DNA of 64,000 nt from Termitidicoccus mucosus (GTDB lineage: Bacteria; Verrucomicrobiota; Verrucomicrobiia; Opitutales; Opitutaceae): the NCBI RefSeq assembly GCF_038725785.1, contig NZ_CP109796.1, forward strand, positions 5,568,501 through 5,632,500, given 5' to 3'. Position 1 is the stretch's first letter. Every line of letters begins with the position of its first letter. This document shows, one piece after another, positions 1-7,242 of this stretch. Both the position numbers and the translations under genes were made by a program. The notes below the pieces were generated by a model, which worked only from the letters and a program-made list of their open reading frames with translations, did not search any database and was not told the origin of the DNA.

Positions 1-2890
1 CCATGAGCATGTAGATCAGCACCAGCACGGCGGCGAAGGCCAGGCCGAGGTCGCGGAAAACCTCCAGCGTGATGTGCCATTCGCCGTCCCATTTCATCGC
101 GGGCTGCCGCGGGTCGAACGGCATGCCCATGTTGAGGATCTCAAGCCTCGGCGAGTCGCCGCCGAATTCGCGCGCGTCGATTTTTTTCAACTCGCGGTTC
201 ATCGCAAACATCGCGTAGGCCGGACTCTCGACCACGCCGGAGACGTCGGCGGTGACGTAGGTCACGGGCACGAGGTTCTTGCGGTAACGGCTGCGCTCGC
301 CCGGCAGGCGCTCGAGGCGGACGAGTTCGGAGAGGGGCACGAGCGGCGCCGCCGGATCGGCGGAACTGCGGACGCGGAGCGCAAACAGATCCTCGGGCCG
401 ACCTTTCGCGGCGCGCGGCAGTTCGATGACGACGGCGATGTCCTCGCGTTCGTCGGGCAGATGCAGGAGGTCGGCGGCAAAGCCGGACGTGGCGAGTTCC
501 AGCGCCTGGGCGATGTCGGCCTCGGTGAGGCCGGAGAGGGCTGCCTTCTTCTTGTCCACGACGTAGCGGACCTTGGGCTGCCGGGCCTCGACATACCAAT
601 CAATGTCCACGACGCCCTCGGTCTGCTCCATGATCAAGCGTACGCGTCGGGCGAGGGCGAGGCGGGCCTCCTCGTTCGGTCCGTAGATTTCAGCGACGAG
701 GGTCTGGAGCACGGGTGGGCCGGGCGGCACTTCGGCCACGGCGGCCGAGGCCCCGTGTTTTGCCGCGATGGCGGCGACCTTGGGGCGAATGCGCCGGGCG
801 ATGTCGTGGCTTTGCTCTGAGCGCTCTCCCTTGCCGACAAGGTTGATCTGAATGTCGGCGACATTCGGGCCACGACGCATGTAGTAGTGGCGGACGAGGC
901 CGTTGAAATTGAACGGCGACGCGGTGCCGGCGTAGATCTGGCAGTCGCGCACCTCGGGCTCGTCGCGCAGCGCGGCGGCCATTTCCTGGGCGATGGCGGT
1001 GGTGCGCTCGAGCGTGGTGCCCTCGTCGGTGTTGAGGATGATCTGGAACTCCGACTTGTTGTCGAAAGGCAGCATCTTGATCTTCACCGCGCCGAAGGGG
1101 ACGAGGCTGATCGCCCCGAATAGCAGCACGACGATGCCGACGACGAACGCCCGGCGCCAATGCGCATGGTCGAGCAATGGATCCATCACCTTGTGATAGA
1201 GCCGTGTCGACCAATCGTCGGGCGCGTGATCGTGATCCATGGCCTTGGCTGCCGTTTCCGAGGCATGGGCTCCACCGTCGGTTCCTGCGGCAGGGGACGG
1301 TTTGTGCAAGTGGCGCTTGAGAACGCGAATCGCGGCCCAAGGCGTGACGCTGAAGGCGATCAGCAGAGAAAACACCATCGCGGCGGTCGAGCCGATGGGA
1401 ATCGGACGCATGTAAGGGCCCATGAGGCCGCCGACAAACGCCATCGGCAGGATCGCGGCGATCACCGCCCAGGTGGCGAGCACGGTCGGATTTCCCACCT
1501 CGTCAACCGCGTCAAGCGCGACCTGCGTGAGCGGTTTCTTCTCAGCGCCGGGCATGCGCACATGCCGAACAATGTTTTCGACGACCACGATCGCATCGTC
1601 GACGAGGATGCCGATCGAGAAGATCAGCGCGAAAAGCGTGATACGGTTGAGCGTGTAGCCGTAGAGATAGAAGACGAGGAGCGTGAGCGCGAGGGTCGAC
1701 GGAATAGCCAGCAGCACGACGAGCGACTCGCGCCAGCCAAGGAAGAAGAGGATGAGCAGCGCGACGCCGAAGACGGCGATGCCCATGTGGAGGAGCAGTT
1801 CGTTGGACTTCTCGGCAGCGGTGTGACCGTAGTCGCGGGTCACCGCGATCTGGACATCCGCGGGCAGGAGCCGGCCTTGCAGGTCGTCAACCTTGGACAG
1901 AACGGTGTCAACGACATCAATGGCGTTCGCGCCCGGGCGCTTGGCGATGCTGAGCGTGACGGCGGGCTGCAAGCCGGAGGGTTGCCCGCCCGCCGACGCT
2001 CCGGCGCCGGAACCAAAGAAAACGTAGTTGGCCGGCTCCTCGGAGGTGTCGCGCACGGTGGCGACATCGCGGAGATAGACCGGGCGATGCTGAAAGACGC
2101 CCACGACGACAGTGCCGACATCGGCGGCATCGCGCAGGAAAGCTCCGGTTTCGAGCAGGACTTCGCTGTCGCCGGTTGGAAGCGAGCCGAGCTGCGCCTG
2201 ATGGTTGGCGTGCCGGAGAGCGGGCGTGAGTTGCGTGACAGAGAGATTGCGCGCGGCGAGGGCGACAGGATCGAGTTGCACGCGCACGGCGCGCCGCACC
2301 CCGCCAATGAGCGTGGTCTCGGCAACCTGCGGAATGGATTTGATCTCGTCGTCGAGCTGTGCCGCGAGGCGTCGAAGCGTGAGGTGATCGTGGGTGGCGC
2401 TGTGGAGCGTAAGCGCGAGCACGGGCACGTCGTCGATCGTGCGGGGCTTGATCAACGGCAGACTGCCACCGAACGGGATGCGGTCGAAGTTGGCCTGGAG
2501 CTTCTGGTTGAGACGAACGAGTGCGGCCTCGATGTCGGTGCCGACCTTGAAGCGCACGATGGTCATCGCGTTGCTAGGATTCGATGTAGAGTAGAGATAT
2601 TCGACTCCCGGTATTTCCCAAAGGAGTTTCTCCATCGGACGGATCATGCGGTTCTCCACCTCCGCCGCGGTCGAGCCCGGCATCGAGACGATGACGTCGA
2701 CCATGGGCACCTTGATCTGCGGCTCCTCCTCGCGCGCAAGCATGAGCACGGCGAATGCCCCCATGAGAATCGAGGCGGCGATGACGATGGGCGTCAGCCG
2801 CGAATCGATGAACAATGAGGCAAGGCGGCCGGTGAAGCCGTATTTCGGAGACGCGTCGCCGGGGGTGGTGTTGCGGGTTGCGGTGCTCAT
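1..2890 (-). CDS. RND-family efflux pump inner-membrane transporter (partial)
   Basis: Inner-membrane, proton-driven pump subunit of a tripartite efflux system. The reading frame is open from its ATG at 2890 to the left window edge, so about 963 residues are present and the C-terminus is missing. Visible: an N-terminal transmembrane helix followed by the periplasmic porter region, and the TM4 signature GILVDDAIVVVENIVRH, whose paired Asp residues carry protons in RND pumps. The DDAIVVVEN form is the drug/general (HAE-1) pattern rather than the metal pump pattern, but substrate cannot be read from this. The start overlaps the stop of the membrane-fusion gene by 4 bases (ATGA), so the two are translationally coupled. 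A long open frame on the opposite strand here is a codon-bias shadow. Confidence 0.93.
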   Translation of the reverse strand, partial: MSTATRNTTPGDASPKYGFTGRLASLFIDSRLTPIVIAASILMGAFAVLMLAREEEPQIKVPMVDVIVSMPGSTAAEVENRMIRPMEKLLWEIPGVEYLYSTSNPSNAMTIVRFKVGTDIEAALVRLNQKLQANFDRIPFGGSLPLIKPRTIDDVPVLALTLHSATHDHLTLRRLAAQLDDEIKSIPQVAETTLIGGVRRAVRVQLDPVALAARNLSVTQLTPALRHANHQAQLGSLPTGDSEVLLETGAFLRDAADVGTVVVGVFQHRPVYLRDVATVRDTSEEPANYVFFGSGAGASAGGQPSGLQPAVTLSIAKRPGANAIDVVDTVLSKVDDLQGRLLPADVQIAVTRDYGHTAAEKSNELLLHMGIAVFGVALLILFFLGWRESLVVLLAIPSTLALTLLVFYLYGYTLNRITLFALIFSIGILVDDAIVVVENIVRHVRMPGAEKKPLTQVALDAVDEVGNPTVLATWAVIAAILPMAFVGGLMGPYMRPIPIGSTAAMVFSLLIAFSVTPWAAIRVLKRHLHKPSPAAGTDGGAHASETAAKAMDHDHAPDDWSTRLYHKVMDPLLDHAHWRRAFVVGIVVLLFGAISLVPFGAVKIKMLPFDNKSEFQIILNTDEGTTLERTTAIAQEMAAALRDEPEVRDCQIYAGTASPFNFNGLVRHYYMRRGPNVADIQINLVGKGERSEQSHDIARRIRPKVAAIAAKHGASAAVAEVPPGPPVLQTLVAEIYGPNEEARLALARRVRLIMEQTEGVVDIDWYVEARQPKVRYVVDKKKAALSGLTEADIAQALELATSGFAADLLHLPDEREDIAVVIELPRAAKGRPEDLFALRVRSSADPAAPLVPLSELVRLERLPGERSRYRKNLVPVTYVTADVSGVVESPAYAMFAMNRELKKIDAREFGGDSPRLEILNMGMPFDPRQPAMKWDGEWHITLEVFRDLGLAFAAVLVLIYMLM

Positions 2891-3930
2891 GGTTTCACCT
2901 CCACCGGCTGGCCGTCGCGGAGGCTGGCGGCTGGCGGGCCGGCAACGACATGTTCACCGGCGGCGAGGCCGGCAAGGATCTCGATTTGTTCGCCGCGGCG
3001 GGCGCCCGTCTTCACGAATCTGAGCACGGCTTTCCCATCGGCGACGACGAAGACGCGCTCCATCTGCCCAAACGGGGTGACGGAGCTTGCGGGCACGACG
3101 AGCGCCTGGCCTCCGCCGGCCGGCCATGCGACGCGGGCAAACTGTCCCGAGCGCACGGCGGCGCGGGCCGGCAGGTCGATCTTGGCCAGCAGGGTGTGCG
3201 CGATCGGGTCGAGCGCCGGCGAGATTTCCGCGACGCGTCCGGGCAGTTCAATCTTGCCGACCCAGATGAGCGCGGAGGTGCCGACCGGGATGTCGGCGAA
3301 GCTTTCGGGCACCTCGACCTCCACGCGTTGCCGGTCCGGGTTCTCGATTTCGAGGAGCGGGCCACCTGCCGTGGCGAGGTCACCTTCGTTGACGAAACGA
3401 CGGGCAATCACGCCATCGAACGGCGCCGTGATCACGGTGTAGCCGAGCATGGCGCGCGCCTCGGCGACGGTGGCCTCCATGAGGCGCACGCGATCCTCAA
3501 GGCTGCGCACGGTCTCGGCCGCGCTGGCGTTTTTCGCGAGCAGACTGGTTTCGCGTTCGAGGTCGCGGCGAGCCTGGCCGAGACTGGCCTCGGCTTGCGC
3601 GAGGCGGGCCCCCATCTCGTTGGCGGAAATCCGGACCAGAACATCGCCGGCCTTCACCGACTGTCCGAGGACGACAGAAAGGCTTTCGACGGCACCCGTG
3701 ACCTTGGGCGCGAGCGCGGCGCGCTCGACCGCGCGAACCGTGCCCGGCAACTCAACGCTTCGCGATTCGGTGACCGCGCGCACTTCGGCGGTGCGAACGG
3801 CCGCTGTCGGGAGCGCGGGAGCGGGGGGACGCTCGCGGCCGCAACCGGCCAGGGCGAGCGCCAGACCGGCAGTCAGGGCGCGGACCGAAAATGCCTGTCG
3901 GAAAAGAGGAAGTATGCAGGGACGGATCAT
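2887..3930 (-). CDS. RND efflux membrane fusion lipoprotein (HlyD/AcrA family)
   Basis: Periplasmic adaptor joining the RND pump to the outer-membrane channel. The 347-residue protein opens with a lipoprotein signal ending in the lipobox LALAGCGRE, so the mature protein should be anchored by its Cys. It continues with a barrel-sandwich (lipoyl-like) half, an alpha-hairpin of about 70 residues (SLGQARRDLERETSLLAKN onward), the second lipoyl half and beta-barrel domains ending in VVAGPPAASLRDGQPVEVKP, the usual architecture and length. It sits 24 bases downstream of the TolC-like gene and overlaps the pump gene by 4 bases, the classical channel-adaptor-pump operon order read leftward. Confidence 0.93.
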   Translation of the reverse strand: MIRPCILPLFRQAFSVRALTAGLALALAGCGRERPPAPALPTAAVRTAEVRAVTESRSVELPGTVRAVERAALAPKVTGAVESLSVVLGQSVKAGDVLVRISANEMGARLAQAEASLGQARRDLERETSLLAKNASAAETVRSLEDRVRLMEATVAEARAMLGYTVITAPFDGVIARRFVNEGDLATAGGPLLEIENPDRQRVEVEVPESFADIPVGTSALIWVGKIELPGRVAEISPALDPIAHTLLAKIDLPARAAVRSGQFARVAWPAGGGQALVVPASSVTPFGQMERVFVVADGKAVLRFVKTGARRGEQIEILAGLAAGEHVVAGPPAASLRDGQPVEVKP

Positions 3931-3954
3931 GACATTGAAGGCAAAGGTTTCGTT

Positions 3955-5265
3955 TTACTTGGGGATTACCGGCAGGCCGGAGGCGCGGCGAAATTCCACG
4001 ACGGCGATGCGCTCGTTGGCGAGAGCGACCGCCCGCCGCATGCGCGCCTCGGTCAGCCGCGTTTCGACGCCGATCAACTCGGCAGTGAGCAAGACGCCTT
4101 TCTCGAACCGCTCGCGGCTGATGCGGGCGGCCTCGTCTGCCTGCTCTATCAGACTGGCTGTGACGGCCAGCTGTTCGAGTGCGAGTTGGTGGGCAAGCCG
4201 CGCCTGCTCCAGTTCCAGCCCGAGAGAGAGTTCTAGGCGGCGCAGGCCGGCCCGAGCTTGCTCGACCTCCGCTTGTGCCTGATTTATCCGGCCCGGGGTA
4301 AGAGGACCATCGAAGAGCGAGACCTCGGCCTGGATGCCGGCCACCCAGCTGCGTCCATCGCCGTTGCGTCGCCAGCCTTGGTCGTGCTGGTAACCGGCGA
4401 AGGCGTTGACGGTCGGGCGCCGCGCCCTGCGAACGGCCGCCAGGTTCTTTTCGGCGGCCGCAACGCGCCGCCGCATGCCCTGCAATTCGGCGCGATTGAC
4501 GATCGAAGGGGTCTCAGGCGCGGCAAAGGCGGTCGCGGAGGCATCGGCTTGATCGAGGACAACGGAATCCGTTTCTTCCCCGCCAAGCAGGAAGAAAAAA
4601 TACCGATCGGCAAATTCGGCTTGATGACGCGCCTCAAGCAGCCGCTCGCGAATCTGAGCCAGTTGCACCTTGAGATTGAGCAGCTCGCTGCGGATCAACT
4701 GACCGGCATCGAAACGCAACTCGGCGAGGCGGTGGCTTGCCTCCATCGCAGCCACTGCGGCCTCCAGCGCGCCCACGCCTTCGCGAGTCTGCCGGATGTG
4801 AAAATAAGCGCACGCGACCTCGGCGGCCAGTTGCTCAAGCGCCACGGCCTGCTCAAGCTCGGCGGCTTCGGCGATGTTTTGAGCGGCCTCCTTTCGGGCG
4901 CTGGCACGGCCGCCGGTGTAGAGATTGTAGCCGAGCGTCACGGTGGCATTGAAGTTGTCGACCCGGCCGGGGTGGTTGAAATCAATGCCGGAGTTGAAGG
5001 CACCCTGGCCAAGGATCGTGCCGAAGGCGTGCATTGGGTTGTCGGTCTGCACGTATCCGGCCTTGAGCGAGAGTTGCGGCCAGTTGGTCGCGGAGGCTTG
5101 GGCCAGCATCGCCCGTGCGGCGTTCACCCGTTCCCGGGCGATGGCCGCATCGGGGCTGGTGGCCTGTGCCTCGGCGACTGCCGAGGCGAGGGTCCAGGGC
5201 GTGGCTCCAATCGCGGGAACAACCGCGAAGATTGTGACGAGGGCGAGGAGAACGCAGGGCTTCAT
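3955..5265 (-). CDS. TolC-like outer membrane efflux protein
   Basis: Outer-membrane channel partner of the adjacent pump. I start it at 5265 because that Met begins a clean signal peptide (MKPCVLLALVTIFAVVPAIG, then ATPW); the longer open frame to 5379 adds a basic non-signal stretch that overlaps the upstream small gene. The 436-residue product shows the two internally repeated helical OEP domains of TolC, with periodic Ala/Glu/Leu helices such as ARERVNAARAMLAQA and QAEVEQARAGLRRLELSL. Length is normal for the family. It is followed after 24 bases by the adaptor gene, so channel, adaptor and pump form one operon. Confidence 0.9.
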   Translation of the reverse strand: MKPCVLLALVTIFAVVPAIGATPWTLASAVAEAQATSPDAAIARERVNAARAMLAQASATNWPQLSLKAGYVQTDNPMHAFGTILGQGAFNSGIDFNHPGRVDNFNATVTLGYNLYTGGRASARKEAAQNIAEAAELEQAVALEQLAAEVACAYFHIRQTREGVGALEAAVAAMEASHRLAELRFDAGQLIRSELLNLKVQLAQIRERLLEARHQAEFADRYFFFLLGGEETDSVVLDQADASATAFAAPETPSIVNRAELQGMRRRVAAAEKNLAAVRRARRPTVNAFAGYQHDQGWRRNGDGRSWVAGIQAEVSLFDGPLTPGRINQAQAEVEQARAGLRRLELSLGLELEQARLAHQLALEQLAVTASLIEQADEAARISRERFEKGVLLTAELIGVETRLTEARMRRAVALANERIAVVEFRRASGLPVIPK

Positions 5266-5276
5266 GGAAAAAAGGC

Positions 5277-5453
5277 TCAGCTGCGGAGATTCAAGCAGGC
5301 GAACAGCAAGCCGACGCTTCCTCCATAAATGGCACCACGCCACCAAGTGCTGGTGAGGGGGCAGGTGCCGGAGGAGCATTGGCCGAAATACCCGATCACC
5401 GCGCCCAGTAGGGCGCCGGCAAGAATGGGCAAAAGAAAGTGGAGGAATTTCAT
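5277..5453 (-). CDS. Small two-helix membrane protein, DUF6132-like
   Basis: A 58-residue protein. It has a hydrophobic N-terminal helix (LLPILAGALLGAVIGYFG), a central GQCSSGTCPLTSTWWRGAIYGG segment and a second helix. The CxSGTCPLTS..rGa pattern is what I recognise as the DUF6132 family of tiny membrane proteins, often found beside sulphur, rhodanese or redox-stress genes; function is unknown. It ends 12 bases upstream of the TolC-like start and follows the DUF2892 gene, so it is probably the second gene of the efflux operon. The paired cysteines are the obvious functional residues. The assignment rests on recalled family features, not a search. Confidence 0.75.
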   Translation of the reverse strand: MKFLHFLLPILAGALLGAVIGYFGQCSSGTCPLTSTWWRGAIYGGSVGLLFACLNLRS

Positions 5454-5474
5454 AGCGACGGACGCACGGTGGAA

Positions 5475-5711
5475 TCAGCGATCTCCGCCCTGCCTGCCGT
5501 TATTGTCGCAGGAGCGGGCGTGCGGGGTGGCGGGAAAGATTTTTGCCAGGATATTCTCCGCCGGGCAGAAGCTGGTAAAAGCGGATTGGATGAGGTTCAC
5601 GCCGACGAATGCGGCGAGCAGCAGCCACCACAGACTGACGAGGTGGCCGAGTGCGAGGCTGGCCAGTACCATGGTGCCGGCGAGGATGCGGATGCGGTAT
5701 TCAAGTTTCAT
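5475..5711 (-). CDS. DUF2892 (YgaP-like) inner membrane protein
   Basis: A 78-residue protein with two hydrophobic helices (ILAGTMVLASLALGHLVSL and WLLLAAFVGVNLIQSAFTSF) followed by CPAENILAKI, the usual DUF2892 layout in which a short conserved CP(x)...L tail follows the second helix. The ATG at 5711 is preferred to one 10 codons upstream because the family begins near the basic MKLEYRIRI segment. It is the first gene of the leftward operon and faces the ArsR-type regulator. DUF2892 domains are common at the C-terminus of YgaP rhodaneses, which hints at sulphane-sulphur or oxidative stress as the inducing condition, but that is inference from relatives. Confidence 0.8.
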   Translation of the reverse strand: MKLEYRIRILAGTMVLASLALGHLVSLWWLLLAAFVGVNLIQSAFTSFCPAENILAKIFPATPHARSCDNNGRQGGDR

Positions 5712-5720
5712 GGAATAATT

Positions 5721-5762
5721 CATATTTGACCAAATGGGCATATGTCCATATGGTTATATTTA
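5721..5762. promoter_or_regulatory. Divergent operator region with stacked near-palindromes
   Basis: The AT-rich spacer between the DUF2892 and ArsR genes holds three adjacent 8-base palindrome-like units (CCAAATGG, GCATATGT, CCATATGG) and the larger imperfect palindrome GGCATATGTCC. ArsR-family dimers bind AT-rich inverted repeats of about this size, so this is the likely site where the neighbouring regulator controls both directions. Individual promoter boxes cannot be assigned with confidence. Confidence 0.5.
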
Positions 5763-5806
5763 GAATAAGATTGTCAAGTATGTTTTCCGAAATTTCTTTT
5801 CTTCCT

Positions 5807-6130
5807 ATGGCGAAGGATATTCCTCCCCAGACCATCGAACTGATCGCCGAGCGCTTTCGCGCCTTGGGCGAGCCGGTTCGGTTGCAGATTCTGATGGCCT
5901 TGCGCGAAGGCGAACGGACCGTGTCCGACTTGGTGGAGTTACAAGGCACGAGCCAGGCCAATATCTCAAAACATCTCCGCATCCTGACCGCCAGTGGGTT
6001 CCTCAAACGCCGCAAGCAGGGGCTGAATGTTTTTTATGCGATCTCCGACAAGGAAATTTTCGACATGTGTGAGATGGTCTGTGGCGGCATCCGGAAGCAG
6101 TGGGAAGCGCGAGCGAAGCTTCTGGGCTGA
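5807..6130 (+). CDS. ArsR-family winged-helix transcriptional regulator
   Basis: A DNA-binding repressor of about 107 residues (start at 5807; an in-frame ATG at 5780 would add 9 residues). The ArsR fold is clear: FRALGEPVRLQILMALREGE, then the HTH LVELQGTSQANISKHLRIL and the wing GFLKRRKQGLNVFYAISD. The C-terminal helix carries two cysteines (DMCEMVCGGI). There is no CxC metal motif in the recognition helix, so a thiol- or persulfide-sensing role like that of BigR/SqrR relatives is as plausible as metal sensing. It is divergent from the efflux operon and presumably represses it and itself through the palindromic spacer. Confidence 0.88.
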   Translation: MAKDIPPQTIELIAERFRALGEPVRLQILMALREGERTVSDLVELQGTSQANISKHLRILTASGFLKRRKQGLNVFYAISDKEIFDMCEMVCGGIRKQWEARAKLLG

Positions 6131-6319
6131 TATGGCCACCCTTTCAGCCCGGAAGCAGAAAAGCATGACATCTAAAATTGAATTTCCGAAAGGGAATGCG
6201 GATTCGGCTCCTCCTCCGGCATCATTTAGCATCGCCTCCGCGCCCGTCGGGTTGCTCGTTCAGAGCTGAATTTGCCTTTTGTTTCGCCGTCGTGCAGACG
6301 CAATCGTGTAATACTTGTC

Positions 6320-6745
6320 GGTAGAGTGCAAAAAGTTCAGCAAAAAGACGGAACATGGTAAGAGATTGGGGGAAAAGAAAAACCACCAACCAGAGACCAA
6401 GACCCCATGATCCGCCCGAAGAGGAACTTGAAGACAAAGGAAGCGCGAGCAAATGCTGGCGCTGTTTGAAACGACGAGGCGATGATGAACCCTCCCCGGA
6501 GCAAGCTCCGGGGTATCACAGAAAGGGGCTTCGTCCCGATGACAGCGGGCGGCATCCATCTCCACAGCAAGCTGTGGAGTATTGAGCCGTCCGGAATAAA
6601 ACTACTTAGGCCACGGTGCAGTAAGCGCAGGAAGCGGAGATGGACAAGGCGCTGGGTGCCGACAAGGGCGCACGCACGGACCAGCGTCACGGCTACCGAT
6701 GTCGTCCATCACCACGCTTCACTTCCGCAATGTGGACACCTCACA
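6320..6745 (+). mobile_element. Decayed 5' remnant of an IS256-family element
   Basis: This stretch matches the start of the intact IS256-type element at 9649-11069 in inverted orientation. Its terminus GGTAGAGTGC...AGTTCAGC and the following AAAAAGACGGAACATGG correspond to the terminal repeat. Further in, GCGCGAGCAAATGCTGGCGC and GACGAGGCG match the N-terminal transposase codons, and from 6611 the frame reads EAEMDKALGADKGARTDQRHGY, against EAEMDEALGAGKGERTGERRGY in the intact copy. The gene then breaks off near 6745 and the rest of the transposase is missing. A 129-bp palindromic segment interrupts it. Nonfunctional. Confidence 0.75.
6482..6610. repeat. REP-like double-hairpin element inserted in dead IS256
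   Basis: Two palindromes, CCCCGGAGCAAGCTCCGGGG at 6494-6513 and CTCCACAGCAAGCTGTGGAG at 6560-6579, share the core AGCAAGCT and are each followed directly by GTAT. Because the flanking IS256 gene sequence is recognisable on both sides (GACGAGGCG before, CCACGGTGCAG after), the insert can be bounded: about 129 bp replace 19 bp of transposase codons. Two like-oriented hairpins with a fixed trailing tetranucleotide resemble REP/BIME elements mobilised by RAYT (TnpA-REP) transposases. No RAYT gene is visible in the window. Confidence 0.6.
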
Positions 6746-6762
6746 TAGGCCTTGAGGCTGGG

Positions 6763-6990
6763 TCATGAGAAAATAGCAACGCCGGCCGCCTTGGCGGCTT
6801 TCGCGAGGGCACTATCCGAGGTTGCGAGAGATGCACCACGGCGCATGGCAAGTTCCAGGTAAGCCGCATCGTAGATCGTTAGACCATATTGACGCGCAAG
6901 TGCGGCTGTATCGCTGACCGCATGCTGGGCGGTTTCATCGTCCGTTACGACAGGCAAAGCCGCAACCAAGTGGAGCGCCTCCGTGATATC
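6763..6990 (-). pseudogene. VapC-type PIN-domain toxin, 3' fragment
   Basis: The frame reads as the C-terminal half of a PIN-domain ribonuclease: LPVVTDDETAQHAVSDTAAL, ARQYGLTIYDAAYLELAMRR, then LATSDSALAKAAKAAGV. The YDAAYLELA and LATSD segments carry the distal acidic residues of the PIN active site. The N-terminal half, including the first catalytic Asp, is gone: at about 6990 the frame runs into a fragment of an unrelated transposase gene. No antitoxin is present. A relic of a type II toxin-antitoxin pair cut by transposition. Confidence 0.75.
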
Positions 6991-6991
6991 C

Positions 6992-7232
6992 GCGTGCGGC
7001 GCACCGTGATTTCGCCAAAACCAGTAACGAAGGTCCGTTCGTGTCCGGCCGACAGGCGCGTGAGCGCACGTTGGCAGTAGGGGCAGCGCGGCGGGGTCGC
7101 CTCCGCTTTCTTTTGCGCCCCAAGCTCAGCGGCTTGCCGCAGCAACTCCCGCCCCTCCGCGGCGAGTTGGTCTTCGAGATGCCTGAGGTTCTCCGCCTCC
7201 GCGCAGGCGAACGCTTCGATCCGATCCTCCAT
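6992..7232 (-). pseudogene. ISKra4/UPF0236-type transposase, N-terminal fragment
   Basis: Starting at the Met at 7232 the frame reads MEDRIEAFACAEAENLRHLE, then a zinc-finger-like CPYCQRALTRLSAGHERTFV and TGFGEITVRRTR. The CPYC...RTFVTGFGEI.VRR pattern is typical of the N-terminus of ISKra4/UPF0236-group transposases. It is cut at about 6992, where the frame switches to the PIN-domain relic, and upstream it abuts the terminal repeat of the IS1634-type element at 7243. Only about 80 of some 400 or more residues remain, so it is dead. Confidence 0.6.
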
Positions 7233-7242
7233 CCGCGCGGCT

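Noticed and set aside
1160..2818. 552-codon open frame on the plus strand
   Set aside because: It is antisense to the RND pump gene, has the Arg/Gly/Asp/His-rich look of a codon-bias shadow and no family features.
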